From Mycobacterium sp. ACS4054 (lineage in GTDB: Bacteria; Actinomycetota; Actinomycetes; Mycobacteriales; Mycobacteriaceae), in assembly GCF_001667275.1 (NCBI RefSeq), contig NZ_LZHV01000012.1:1-64000 (forward strand): 64,000 bases of DNA, in the 5' to 3' direction. Made by a program: the position numbers and the translations under genes. The notes below the pieces were generated by a model. That model worked only from the letters and a program-made list of their open reading frames with translations, ran no database searches and was not told the origin of the DNA. Shown here piece after piece: positions 27,844-35,996 of the stretch. Each line of letters opens with the position of its first letter. The first letter of the stretch is position 1.

Positions 27844-27850
27844 GCGCCGA

Positions 27851-28309
27851 TCAGTCGATGGTGTAGACGATCAACACGTCGGTCTTGGCCCTGCGGGAGA
27901 CTTCGGATGGGACTGATCCCAGCAGTCGCCCGGCGACGCTGCTGAGCCCGACGTTGCCGACCACGAGCAGGTCGGCCGCGATCTCCTCGGCTAGCTGCAC
28001 CAGCGCATTGATGGGAGGACCGACGATCGGCTTCTCCTCCACGTCCGTGGCCCCGGCCTGGTGCGCCCGCTCCCTGGCGTTCTGCAGGATCGCGAAGAAA
28101 GGGGCCTCGCCCACCGTCCGGTAGTCCTGACCGTGGTCACTTCCCGGCGGGATTGCGTAGCGGCCCTTTTCCACGGGAACGGGGAGATGCGCGGTCGCAA
28201 CGATCAATTTCGCGCCGTGATGCGCAGCGATCGCGGCGGCTCGGTCCACCGCACGCAGCGAGGAATCCGAGCCATCGGTGCCGACCACGACGATCTGATA
28301 GGCGCTCAT
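27851..28309 (-). CDS. Universal stress protein (UspA family), ATP-binding type
   Basis: Single-domain USP, 152 residues. The N-terminus has VVVGTDGSDSSLRAVDRAA with the nucleotide-contacting Asp, and the C-terminus the ATP loop GNVGLSSVAGRLLGSVPSEV (G-2x-G-9x-G-S), so it is the ATP-binding type. It may act in stress or hypoxia adaptation. ATG 28309 is preceded by GGGAGGG. It ends seven bases from the convergent SDR gene. Confidence 0.9.
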   Translation of the reverse strand: MSAYQIVVVGTDGSDSSLRAVDRAAAIAAHHGAKLIVATAHLPVPVEKGRYAIPPGSDHGQDYRTVGEAPFFAILQNARERAHQAGATDVEEKPIVGPPINALVQLAEEIAADLLVVGNVGLSSVAGRLLGSVPSEVSRRAKTDVLIVYTID

Positions 28310-28347
28310 TGCCCTCCCAGTGTAAGGCCCGGCAGGCCAGGTGATGC

Positions 28348-29919
28348 CTACCCGGCGGGGCTCAGATTCTTCTGATCGGTTGCCCCGAAGAACCGGTACT
28401 CCTCCGGCTTCACCCCGCGGGTGGCCCGCCAGTACTGCCACGTGTAGCCGCCCCACAGCACGGTGTTCCTGCCGTGCTCGTCGAGATACCAGCTGGCGCA
28501 CCCGCCGGTGTTCCACACCGACTGCGAAAGCTTTTGTTGCAGTTCATCATTGAACCGGTCCTGAGCGGCACGGGTGGGCGCCAGCGCCTGCGCGCCCCTC
28601 TTGTCGCAGGTCTTGATCGCGTCGGCGACGTAGCGGATCTGCGATTCGATCATGAACACCACGGAGTTGTGCCCGAGGCCGGTGTTGGGTCCCAGCAGGA
28701 AGAACAGGTTGGGCACGTCGGCGACGGTGATGCCGCGGTGCGCGCCGATGCCCTCGCGGTTCCAGCGGTCGACCAGGTCCTCGCCGTGCCGACCCTTGAC
28801 CTGGACGTAGGTGTAGGAGTCGGTGACATGGAAGCCGGTTGCGTAGACGATGACGTCCGCCTGGTGCTCGGCGCCGTCGGCGGTGACGATGCCGTCGCGC
28901 GTGATCCGGGTGATGCCGTCGGTGATCACTTGGGTCTTGGGGTCCGCGACCGCGCCGTAGTAGGTGGAGGAGTTCAGGATTCGCTTGCACCCGATGCGGT
29001 AATGCGGCGTCAGTTTGCGGCGCAGCTCGCGGTCCTTGACCGAACGGCGAATGTTGTATTTGCAGTAGGCCTCGATGAACTTCAGCGCGTTCGGCCGCTT
29101 GGTCATGCCGAAGGCCAGCGCCTCCTGGGCCCAGTAGATCCCCAGACGCGTCAGCGCGCGCAGCCCGGGTACGTTTTCCATGGCCCGCCGCAGGGCCGGC
29201 GGGATATCGGGGTTGGACCGCGGCACCACCCACGGCGGGGTGCGCTGGTAGAGCTGCAACTCGGCCACCTGCCCGACGATCTCGGGCACGATCTGGATCG
29301 CGCTGGCGCCGGTGCCGATGATCGCGACGCGCTTGCCGGTCAGGTCGACGCTGTGGTCCCATTCCGCGGAATGGAAAGCGGGACCGGCGAATTCGTGCCG
29401 ACCCTCGATTTCGGGGAAGGACGGGATGTGCAGCGCGCCCGCGCCGGAGATGAGGAACTGGGCGACGTACTCGCGGCCGTCGGCGGTGAACACATGCCAA
29501 CGGTTCTCGTCGTCGTCCCAGTGGGCGCGATCCACCAGGGAGTTGAACACGATGTAGCGGCGCAGACCGTACTTGTCGGTGACGCCCTTGAGGTAGTCCC
29601 AGATCTCAGGCTGGTAGGAGAACGGGTTCTTCCAGTCGGGCTTGGGCTCGAATGAGAACGAATACAGGTGCGACGGGATGTCGCAGGCGCAGCCGGGGTA
29701 GCTGTTGTCGCGCCAGGTCCCCCCGATGTCGCCGGCCTTCTCCAGGATGACGAAGTCTTGCCCACTGAAGCCCTGCTTTTGCAGGGCGATCGCCATGCCG
29801 AGGCCGGAGAAGCCGGTCCCGATGATGATGGCCCGCGTGTGGACGGGCTGGTGTGCGGTTGTCGGCTCGTCTTGTGTCACGACGTCGGTCACGGTGGATC
29901 GGTCTTCCTGTTGGTTCAC
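28348..29919 (-). CDS. Flavin-containing monooxygenase, Baeyer-Villiger type (Rv3049c-like)
   Basis: A 523-residue NADPH/FAD monooxygenase that inserts oxygen into ketones or oxidises sulfur compounds. FAD motif GTGFSGLG (34-41), BVMO fingerprint FAGPAFHSAEWDHS (pattern FxGxxxHxxxW), and NADPH motif IGTGASAIQ. Rv3049c, its position equivalent, belongs with EtaA/MymA-type enzymes. GTG start at 29919; a second GTG lies nine codons further in. The regulator gene directly upstream on the same strand (Rv3050c-like) and an inverted repeat in the 42-base gap suggest a dedicated switch. Confidence 0.9.
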   Translation of the reverse strand: MNQQEDRSTVTDVVTQDEPTTAHQPVHTRAIIIGTGFSGLGMAIALQKQGFSGQDFVILEKAGDIGGTWRDNSYPGCACDIPSHLYSFSFEPKPDWKNPFSYQPEIWDYLKGVTDKYGLRRYIVFNSLVDRAHWDDDENRWHVFTADGREYVAQFLISGAGALHIPSFPEIEGRHEFAGPAFHSAEWDHSVDLTGKRVAIIGTGASAIQIVPEIVGQVAELQLYQRTPPWVVPRSNPDIPPALRRAMENVPGLRALTRLGIYWAQEALAFGMTKRPNALKFIEAYCKYNIRRSVKDRELRRKLTPHYRIGCKRILNSSTYYGAVADPKTQVITDGITRITRDGIVTADGAEHQADVIVYATGFHVTDSYTYVQVKGRHGEDLVDRWNREGIGAHRGITVADVPNLFFLLGPNTGLGHNSVVFMIESQIRYVADAIKTCDKRGAQALAPTRAAQDRFNDELQQKLSQSVWNTGGCASWYLDEHGRNTVLWGGYTWQYWRATRGVKPEEYRFFGATDQKNLSPAG

Positions 29920-29924
29920 GAAAA

Positions 29925-29944
29925 ATACCCGGTACCCAGGGTAT
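29925..29944 (-). promoter_or_regulatory. Inverted repeat upstream of the monooxygenase gene
   Basis: ATACCC (29925-29930) and GGGTAT (29939-29944) flank eight bases that are themselves nearly symmetric (GGTACCCA). The element fills most of the 42-base gap between the tetR gene and the monooxygenase start and is a candidate operator. Confidence 0.5.
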
Positions 29945-29961
29945 CGGATGCTGTCAACGCC

Positions 29962-30708
29962 TCAGCTCGCCGCCGGATTGCTGGGCACCACGCTATGTAC
30001 CGGCTGGTCGGGGTCCATCGAGATGCCGAGCGCCTCGGCGGTGCCGACGATGACCCCCACCATGATCGTCGTCAGGTGGGCGACGAACTGGTCGCGCGGC
30101 ATGCGCCGGGCGCTTTGCGGGTCGGGGCCCAGCCACCATTCGGTGGCCGAGGCGGCCGAGCCGAAGGCCGCGTGCGCGGCCAGCTCGAACGCCGCGTGGT
30201 CGAGCTCCATTTCGCGCAGCTCGTCGTCGAACAGGTCGGCCATCGCCAACGTGATCCCCCGGCCCTCGTTGAGGATCTGCGGGCTGGCCGCCGAGCGGCC
30301 CTGGATGAACACTCGCAGCACGTTGGGGTGCTGGTCGACCAGGCCCACGTATTCCTCGACGCTGCGCCGGATCACCTCGCGCGCCGAGTCGGTCTTGAGG
30401 TTCACCGACGGGAAGATCGCCGTCCAGAGCATGTCGCGCAGGCGTTCGCCGATGGCCTGGAACAAGTCGGACTTGTCGTGGAAATGCCGGTAGATCTTCG
30501 GCTTGGCGGTGCCGGCCTCCTCGGCGATCTCCCGCACGCTCAGGTCCGGGCCCAGCCGGTCGATGGCGCGGAACGCCGCGTCCACGATTTCGCCGCGCAC
30601 CTTCTTGCGGTGTTCGCGCCAACGCTCGCTGCGCGCGTCGACCTTGACCCCCGGCGGCTTCACGCTGGGGTGCGGCGGTCGCGGAATTTTCACCACATCA
30701 AGCACCAT
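29962..30708 (-). CDS. TetR-family transcriptional regulator (Rv3050c-like)
   Basis: A 248-residue regulator with a 40-residue basic and proline-rich N-terminal extension (IPRPPHPSVKPPGVKVDARSE, two parts) before the HTH: IVDAAFRAIDRLG, SVREIAEEAGTAKPKIYRHFHDKSDLFQAI. The long C-terminal ligand domain contains FELAAHAAFGSAASATEWWLG. Same strand as, and immediately upstream of, the monooxygenase, as in M. tuberculosis (Rv3050c-Rv3049c). Confidence 0.9.
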   Translation of the reverse strand: MVLDVVKIPRPPHPSVKPPGVKVDARSERWREHRKKVRGEIVDAAFRAIDRLGPDLSVREIAEEAGTAKPKIYRHFHDKSDLFQAIGERLRDMLWTAIFPSVNLKTDSAREVIRRSVEEYVGLVDQHPNVLRVFIQGRSAASPQILNEGRGITLAMADLFDDELREMELDHAAFELAAHAAFGSAASATEWWLGPDPQSARRMPRDQFVAHLTTIMVGVIVGTAEALGISMDPDQPVHSVVPSNPAAS

Positions 30709-30744
30709 ACCGCGTAGGACCCGCTGACCTGGGCAGACTCCGCC

Positions 30745-31266
30745 TCACCAGCGCAGCATCGGAAACGGCCGGCGTGGGTGAGAGGCCGCGTAGCCGAGCA
30801 GGCCGCGTGCCAGGAAGGCGTGGAATCCCAGGTACGGCAGTTCGGTCACCACGCCGTTGACGAGGGATCGGGGCAGGGGCCCGCGCAGGAGTCCACGACT
30901 GACGTCGACGCGGTCGGCGATGCGAAACGTTTCGATCATCGGGTCGGCAACGGCGCGCAGCTTGTGGTGACAGGTGATCATCGTGCGCGCGTCGCCGACT
31001 TCGGCGATGCCGAACTCGCCGGCCAGGCTCGACGCGAGGTCGGCCGAGGGCTCCAGGTAATCGAAAGTGCCCGCCGTCCAGATGCCGAGGTCGTGCACCG
31101 CCCACGCGAGCGCGGCCCAGTCGGGCAACGGGGCACCATGCAGCGCTTGGTGATAGGTCAGTCCCCGATAGACGTGATTTCGGTAGACGGGAAGGTCAGC
31201 CCCCAGCGCGTCCTCGTAACGCCGCAGCGCGGCGTCGACGATCGGATGGGCGGTAACCGCGCTCAC
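30745..31266 (-). CDS. HD-domain protein (probable metal-dependent phosphohydrolase)
   Basis: A 173-residue protein with an HD-type arrangement of ligands: NHVYRG (about 30-35), AWAVHDLGIW (about 55-64, the His-Asp pair) and TCHHKLRA (about 98-105). HD proteins hydrolyse phosphomonoesters or nucleotides using Mn, Fe or Mg. The C-terminus (LPYLGFHAFLARGLLGYAA) looks like a helical membrane-interface segment. It lies 22 bases downstream of nrdE on the same strand, so read-through from nrdHIE is likely, and a link to nucleotide metabolism is possible but unproven. I recall no such gene here in M. tuberculosis. Confidence 0.8.
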   Translation of the reverse strand: MSAVTAHPIVDAALRRYEDALGADLPVYRNHVYRGLTYHQALHGAPLPDWAALAWAVHDLGIWTAGTFDYLEPSADLASSLAGEFGIAEVGDARTMITCHHKLRAVADPMIETFRIADRVDVSRGLLRGPLPRSLVNGVVTELPYLGFHAFLARGLLGYAASHPRRPFPMLRW

Positions 31267-31288
31267 CGGAGACGTCCGTCGTGCGCTC

Positions 31289-33454
31289 CTACAGCATGCA
31301 GGAGACGCAGCCCTCGACCTCGGTGCCCTCGAGCGCCATCTGGCGCAGTCGGATGTAGTAGAGCGTCTTGATGCCCTTGCGCCAGGCGTAGATCTGCGCC
31401 TTATTCACGTCGCGGGTGGTGGCGGTGTCCTTGAAGAACAGCGTCAGGCTCAGCCCCTGGTCCACGTGCTGGGTGGCCGCGGCGTAGGTGTCGATGACCT
31501 TCTCATAGCCGATCTCGTAGGCATCCTGGAAGTACTCCAGGTTGTCGTTGGTCATGTAGGGCGCCGGGTAGTAGACGCGGCCGATCTTGCCTTCCTTGCG
31601 GATCTCGACCTTGCTGGCGATCGGGTGGATCGAACTGGTCGAGTGGTTGATGTAGGAGATCGACCCCGTCGGCGGGACGGCCTGCAGGTTCTGGTTGTAA
31701 ATGCCGTACTCCTGCACCGACTCCTTCAGCCGCTTCCAGTCGTCCTGGGTCGGGATCCGGATGTCCGCGTCGGCGAACAGCTGACGCACCTTGTCGGTCT
31801 GCGGCTCCCACACCTGGTCGGTGTACTTGTCGAAGAACTCCCCCGACTTGTACTTCGACCGCTCGAAACCGCCGAACGCGCTCCCCCGTTCGATCGCGAT
31901 GCGGTTCGAAGCTCGCAGCGCGTGATACAGCACGGTGTAGAAGTAGATGTTGGTGAAGTCGATGCCTTCCTCGGAGCCGTAGAAGATGTGCTCCCGGGCG
32001 AGGTACCCGTGCAGGTTCATCTGGCCCAGCCCGATGGCGTGGGATTCGTTGTTGCCCTGCTCGATTGAGGGCACCGAGGTGATGTGCGTCTGGTCGCTCA
32101 CCGCGGTCAGCGCCCGGATCGCCACCTCGATGGTCTGCGCGAAGTCCGGGGAGTCCATCGCCTTGGCGATGTTCAGCGAACCAAGGTTGCACGAAATGTC
32201 CTTGCCCACTTTGGAATACGACAGATCATCGTTGAACTCCGACGGCGTGGACACCTGCAGGATCTCCGAGCACAGGTTCGAGTGCGTGATCTTGCCCTCG
32301 ATCGGGTTGGCCCGGTTCACCGTGTCCTCGAACATGATGTAGGGGTAGCCGGACTCGAACTGCAGCTCGGCGAGTGTCTGGAAGAACTCGCGCGCCTTGA
32401 TCTTCGTCTTGCGGATGCGCGCGTCGTCGACCATCTCGTAGTACTTCTCGGTCACCGAGATGTCGGCGAACGGCACGCCGTAGACCCGCTCGACGTCGTA
32501 CGGCGAGAACAGGTACATGTCCTCGTTCTTCTTGGCCAGCTCGAAGGTGATGTCGGGGATCACGACGCCCAGGCTCAGCGTCTTGATCCGGATCTTCTCG
32601 TCGGCGTTCTCCCGCTTGGTGTCCAGGAAACGGTAGATGTCCGGGTGGTGCGCGTGCAGGTACACCGCGCCGGCGCCCTGGCGCGCGCCCAGCTGGTTGG
32701 CGTAGGAGAACGAGTCCTCCAGCAGCTTCATGATCGGGATGACGCCCGAGGACTGGTTCTCGATGTTCTTGATCGGCGCCCCGTGCTCGCGAATGTTGCT
32801 CAGCAGCAACGCAACCCCACCCCCGCGCTTGGACAGCTGCAGCGCGGAGTTGATCGAGCGGCCGATCGACTCCATGTTGTCCTCGATGCGCAGCAGAAAG
32901 CAGCTCACCGGCTCGCCGCGCTGCTTCTTGCCCGAGTTGAGGAACGTCGGGGTGGCCGGCTGGAAGCGGCCGTCGATGATCTCGTCGACCAGCTTCTCGG
33001 CCAGCCCGGTGTCGCCGGCGGCCAGCGTCAGCGCCACCATCACCACGCGGTCCTCGAAGCGCTCCAGGTAGCGCTTCCCGTCGAACGTCTTCAGCGTGTA
33101 GGAGGTGTAGTACTTGAACGCGCCCAGGAACGTCGGGAACCGGAACTTCTTGGCGTAGGCGCGGTCCAGCAGCTCCTTGACGAAGTTGCGCGAGTACTGG
33201 TCGAGAACCTCACGCTCGTAATAGTTCTCGCGGATCAGGTAGTCGAGCTTCTCATCCTGGTTGTGGAAGAAGACGGTGTTCTGGTTGACGTGCTGCAGGA
33301 AGTACTGCCGCGCCGCCAGCACGTCTTTGTCGAACTGGATCTTGCCGTCTGCGTCATACAGATTCAGCATGGCGTTCAGCGCGTGGTAGTCCGTTTCACC
33401 GGGCAACGCGTGCGCGCCGGAGGTTACAGGCTCTGCAGTGACGGTTGGTGGCAC
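31289..33454 (-). CDS. nrdE: Class Ib ribonucleotide reductase, large catalytic subunit
   Basis: NrdE reduces ribonucleoside diphosphates using a thiyl radical. All catalytic regions are present: [15 protein letters not shown] (first active-site Cys), [12 protein letters not shown] (radical Cys and Glu region), and [14 protein letters not shown]. The C-terminal EGCVSCML tail holds the Cys716/Cys719 pair that receives electrons from NrdH. It lacks the N-terminal ATP cone, as expected for class Ib. Length 721 residues, GTG start. It overlaps nrdI by 31 bases, so nrdH-nrdI-nrdE is one unit. Confidence 0.97.
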   Translation of the reverse strand: MPPTVTAEPVTSGAHALPGETDYHALNAMLNLYDADGKIQFDKDVLAARQYFLQHVNQNTVFFHNQDEKLDYLIRENYYEREVLDQYSRNFVKELLDRAYAKKFRFPTFLGAFKYYTSYTLKTFDGKRYLERFEDRVVMVALTLAAGDTGLAEKLVDEIIDGRFQPATPTFLNSGKKQRGEPVSCFLLRIEDNMESIGRSINSALQLSKRGGGVALLLSNIREHGAPIKNIENQSSGVIPIMKLLEDSFSYANQLGARQGAGAVYLHAHHPDIYRFLDTKRENADEKIRIKTLSLGVVIPDITFELAKKNEDMYLFSPYDVERVYGVPFADISVTEKYYEMVDDARIRKTKIKAREFFQTLAELQFESGYPYIMFEDTVNRANPIEGKITHSNLCSEILQVSTPSEFNDDLSYSKVGKDISCNLGSLNIAKAMDSPDFAQTIEVAIRALTAVSDQTHITSVPSIEQGNNESHAIGLGQMNLHGYLAREHIFYGSEEGIDFTNIYFYTVLYHALRASNRIAIERGSAFGGFERSKYKSGEFFDKYTDQVWEPQTDKVRQLFADADIRIPTQDDWKRLKESVQEYGIYNQNLQAVPPTGSISYINHSTSSIHPIASKVEIRKEGKIGRVYYPAPYMTNDNLEYFQDAYEIGYEKVIDTYAAATQHVDQGLSLTLFFKDTATTRDVNKAQIYAWRKGIKTLYYIRLRQMALEGTEVEGCVSCML

Positions 33455-33933
33455 GTCTGTTCCTTCCAGAAGTCAGCCAGGCCCGCGCGAACGGCGTCCA
33501 CGTCGTCCGGGGTTCCCATCAGTTCGAAGCGGTAAAGGTAGGGCACGCCGCATTTGCGCGAGATCACGTTGCCCGCGTAAGCGAATTCGGCGCCGAAGTT
33601 GTTGTTGCCCGCGGCGATGACGCCACGGATCAACGACCGGTTCTGCTCGTTGTTCAAGAATGCGATGACCTGCTTGGGCACGTAGCCACCGGCGTTGACG
33701 TCCGGGGTGGCGCGGCCGCCGCCGTACGTGGGCAGGATCAGCACGTACGGCTGGTCGACCTCGATGCGGCCATGCAGCGGTATCCGCGTGGCGGGAACAC
33801 CCAACTTCTGCACGAAGCGGTGGGTGTTCTCCGACACGGAGGAGAAATAGACCAGTGACGATCGCAAGCTCGGCGCAGCCGGGCGCTGCGGGTCGTCACT
33901 CATCCAAGCCAGGTTGCGCTGCGTGCTATCCAT
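33424..33933 (-). CDS. nrdI: NrdI flavodoxin-like protein for class Ib RNR activation
   Basis: Small flavoprotein that supplies superoxide for assembling the Mn-tyrosyl radical in NrdF. The FMN phosphate loop is [15 protein letters not shown], with later contacts in TYGGGRATP and [13 protein letters not shown]. Length 169 residues. ATG 33933 has GGAGG ten bases upstream; an internal ATG at 33903 (MSDDPQRP) would also preserve the domain. It overlaps nrdE at its 3' end. Confidence 0.95.
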   Translation of the reverse strand: MDSTQRNLAWMSDDPQRPAAPSLRSSLVYFSSVSENTHRFVQKLGVPATRIPLHGRIEVDQPYVLILPTYGGGRATPDVNAGGYVPKQVIAFLNNEQNRSLIRGVIAAGNNNFGAEFAYAGNVISRKCGVPYLYRFELMGTPDDVDAVRAGLADFWKEQTCHQPSLQSL

Positions 33934-33976
33934 GGCACCGCAACCTCCTTCGTTACCTAACGTCCGTCGCTAACAC

Positions 33977-34216
33977 TCAAGCGCTGAGCGCCGCCTCCGA
34001 CAGGGCCTTGATGCGGTCCGGCCGGAAACCCGACCAGTGGTCGTTGCCGGCCACCACCACGGGAGCCTGCAGGTAGCCAAGCGCCATCACGTAGTCGCGC
34101 GCCTCGTTGTCCAGCGTGATGTCGACCTTCTCGTAGCCGATGCCCTGCTTGTCGAGGGCCTTGAACGTGGCGCTGCACTGCACGCATGCCGGCTTGGTGT
34201 ACACGGTGATGCTCAT
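33977..34216 (-). CDS. nrdH: Glutaredoxin-like NrdH redoxin
   Basis: Electron donor for NrdEF, reduced by thioredoxin reductase. The 79-residue protein begins MSITVYTKPACVQCSATF, with the CVQC active site at residues 11-14, and ends with the WSGFRPDRIKAL stretch typical of NrdH. A strong AAAGGAG site precedes the ATG. It is the first gene of nrdHIE and is preceded by a long leader with NrdR-like boxes. Confidence 0.96.
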   Translation of the reverse strand: MSITVYTKPACVQCSATFKALDKQGIGYEKVDITLDNEARDYVMALGYLQAPVVVAGNDHWSGFRPDRIKALSEAALSA

Positions 34217-34372
34217 GGAAGCCGCTCCTTTGCGGAAGGTGGGACCTGTAACGGACTGGCAACTACTCGGTACTACGTCTTCGCTGTGTTACAGCGGGCC
34301 GTCAAGCCCCCACATTCCCGTCCTGCGGCCGCCCAGCGTCGAATGACCTGGTGAGCCGATTTCGGGTGGTGA

Positions 34373-34394
34373 ACCAGGCCCCGGTCGGCCTGGT
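34373..34394 (-). repeat. Palindrome ACCAGGCC-N6-GGCCTGGT in the nrdHIE leader
   Basis: Perfect eight-base arms (34373-34380 and 34387-34394) around CCGGTC, flanked by further copies of the short unit CTGGTGA(A/G)CC. It lies between the NrdR-like boxes and nrdH, so it would be transcribed and could fold as a hairpin in the leader, or act as a protein site. Confidence 0.5.
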
Positions 34395-34420
34395 GAACCT
34401 GGGATCTGCCGGTGCTCGAA

Positions 34421-34468
34421 ACACTACACCTAGTGGCTGACAAGATGTCGAGATACAACATGTTCGGA
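34421..34468 (-). promoter_or_regulatory. Pair of NrdR-like boxes upstream of nrdHIE
   Basis: ACACTACACCTAGTGG (34421-34436) matches 12 of 16 positions of the NrdR box; ATACAACATGTTCGGA (34453-34468) matches about 10. Starts are 32 bases apart, identical to the pair upstream of nrdF2, and in both promoters the better ACACTA-type box is the one nearer the gene. Confidence 0.6.
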
Positions 34469-34634
34469 ATAACATTTCTGAAATTCGCTGGTCGTGGGGC
34501 CTCCGCAAGACACGCGCCCGGCGTGTCGCAGGTCACATTTCCACCGAAGTCGCCCATGCGAATGGTTGTATCACCGGACACCGACAACTCCCGGCGGCGC
34601 CGGTGCGTCCCGACCGCCCCGGGCCGCAGCCAGC

Positions 34635-34663
34635 AAAGCCGCCAGCCGGGGGCTGGCGGCTTT
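34635..34663. terminator. Stem-loop terminator, 13-bp perfect stem
   Basis: AAAGCCGCCAGCC (34635-34647) and GGCTGGCGGCTTT (34651-34663) pair perfectly around a three-base GGG loop. Short A and T tracts close the stem on both sides, so it can work in both directions. It follows the stop of the FMN reductase gene by about 60 bases. Confidence 0.8.
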
Positions 34664-34724
34664 GGCTATGCGATTGCGGCAACCTGGCTGGTCGCCCGGC
34701 GGGCGGCTTGTCGACTTCCGCCAA

Positions 34725-35285
34725 TCAGCCGACTTCGGCGGCCAGCTTTCCGACGACATCGCGCACGCTGCCCGAGAGATCGGCGTGCTCCGCGGGCGCC
34801 TTGCCCTCCAGGGTCTTGAACGGCACCGAGAGTTTGAGCGAGTCGACCACCCGCGCCCCGGCGATGCCGAACGACTTACGGGTTTCGTCGTGCGCCCACA
34901 CGCCGCCGTACTGGCCGAAGGATCCCCCGATGACGGCCAGCGGCTTGCCCTTCAGCGCGCCGTTGCCGAACGGGCGAGACAGCCAGTCGATCGCGTTCTT
35001 GATGACGGCCGGGATGCTGCCGTTGTATTCCGGGGTGACCACGAGCGCGGCGTCAGACTCGGCCGCGGCGGTGCGCAGCGCGGTCACCGGGTCCAGCGGC
35101 GGCGCGTCGGCGTTCATCGCGTCGTCGATTTCCTCGTTGTAGAACGGCAGCTCCCCCAGCCCGTCAAACACCGTCACGGTGACACCGTCGGGAGCGATGT
35201 CCGCCGCCAACTGGGCGATCTGACGATTGATCGACGCCGAGCGCAGGCTCCCCACCAGCGCCAAAACCTTGATGTTGTCCGCCAC
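34725..35285 (-). CDS. NAD(P)H-dependent FMN reductase (Rv3054c-like)
   Basis: Flavodoxin-fold oxidoreductase of 186 residues. The FMN phosphate loop is LVGSLRSASINRQ (about 9-21) and the second flavin contact is TPEYNGSIPAVIKNAIDWLSRP. GGSFGQYGGVWAH is the third loop. Such enzymes reduce quinones, azo compounds or supply FMNH2. GTG 35285 (VADNIKVLALVG) is chosen; its length then matches Rv3054c of M. tuberculosis. An ATG at 35318 would add an unconserved N-terminus. Confidence 0.9.
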   Translation of the reverse strand: MADNIKVLALVGSLRSASINRQIAQLAADIAPDGVTVTVFDGLGELPFYNEEIDDAMNADAPPLDPVTALRTAAAESDAALVVTPEYNGSIPAVIKNAIDWLSRPFGNGALKGKPLAVIGGSFGQYGGVWAHDETRKSFGIAGARVVDSLKLSVPFKTLEGKAPAEHADLSGSVRDVVGKLAAEVG

Positions 35286-35378
35286 CGTCGTAGTTTCCCT
35301 TCGCTTGTTGGTTTCCATCCTCGCACGCTGCAACCGGACTATGGTCCGCTTCTATTCCCGCCGCGTTAAAGTACTGGG

Positions 35379-35993
35379 GTGAGCACTATCGAGCGGCTCG
35401 GCGACATGCCCGTCTGGGCACCCCAAGCGGCCGCGCCGGAACGGGGTGACGCAGCGCGCAACCGCGCGCTCCTCGTGGACGCGGCCCGGCGCCTGGTCGC
35501 AGAGCGCGGCGCCGACGCGGTCACCATGGACGACGTCGCCGCCGCCGCCGGCGTCGGCAAGGGCACGTTGTTTCGCCGGTTCGGCAGCCGCGCCGGCCTG
35601 ATGATGGTGCTGCTCGACGAGGACGAGCGAGCCAGCCAGCAGGCTTTCATCTTCGGGCCGCCACCGCTGGGACCCGACGCCACACCGATGGAGCGGCTGG
35701 TGGCCTTCGGCCGGGAACGGATCCGCTTCGCCCACGCCCATCGCGACCTGCTGGCCGAGGCCCACCGCGATCCGCAGACTCGCTACAGCGCGCCCGTCTT
35801 GGTGCACCACACCCATATCCGGGTGTTGCTGCAGGCGGCGCACACCACCGGTGATCTCGACGTCCAGACCGACGCCCTGCTGGCCCTGCTGCACGTCAAC
35901 TATGTGGAACATCAGCTCAACGAGGGCGGCCATACCCTTCAATCCCTGGGCGACGCGTGGGAAAGCCTGGCGCGCAAGCTTTGTGGGCGATAG
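35379..35993 (+). CDS. TetR-family transcriptional regulator (Rv3055-like)
   Basis: A 204-residue regulator. After 25 variable residues comes the HTH: RALLVDAARRLVAERG, TMDDVAAAAGVGKGTLFRRFGSRAGLMMVL. Same length as Rv3055. TAAAGT at 35367-35372 stands six bases before the GTG, which suggests a leaderless transcript. It ends three bases before dinB2, so the polymerase gene is in the same operon; control of an error-prone polymerase by a TetR would be notable but is only inferred. Confidence 0.88.
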   Translation: MSTIERLGDMPVWAPQAAAPERGDAARNRALLVDAARRLVAERGADAVTMDDVAAAAGVGKGTLFRRFGSRAGLMMVLLDEDERASQQAFIFGPPPLGPDATPMERLVAFGRERIRFAHAHRDLLAEAHRDPQTRYSAPVLVHHTHIRVLLQAAHTTGDLDVQTDALLALLHVNYVEHQLNEGGHTLQSLGDAWESLARKLCGR

Positions 35994-35996
35994 CCG

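Larger units (their letters stand above)
34217..34724. other. Non-coding region: nrdHIE leader/promoter and a terminator
   Basis: About 500 bases with no convincing gene on either strand. From left to right it holds the nrdH ribosome binding site, a 22-base palindrome in the leader (34373-34394), two NrdR-like boxes (34421-34468) and a perfect stem-loop terminator (34635-34663) that ends the oxidoreductase gene on the right. The nrdHIE leader would be about 200 bases, long for mycobacteria. Confidence 0.7.

Noticed and set aside
34217..34420. A cobalamin or other riboswitch in the nrdHIE leader
   Set aside because: I could not find a B12-box-like conserved core; only a simple palindrome is visible, and class Ib enzymes do not use B12.
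34494..35369. A 291-codon plus-strand frame over the FMN reductase and its terminator
   Set aside because: It runs through a strong terminator hairpin and is antisense to a recognised flavoprotein.
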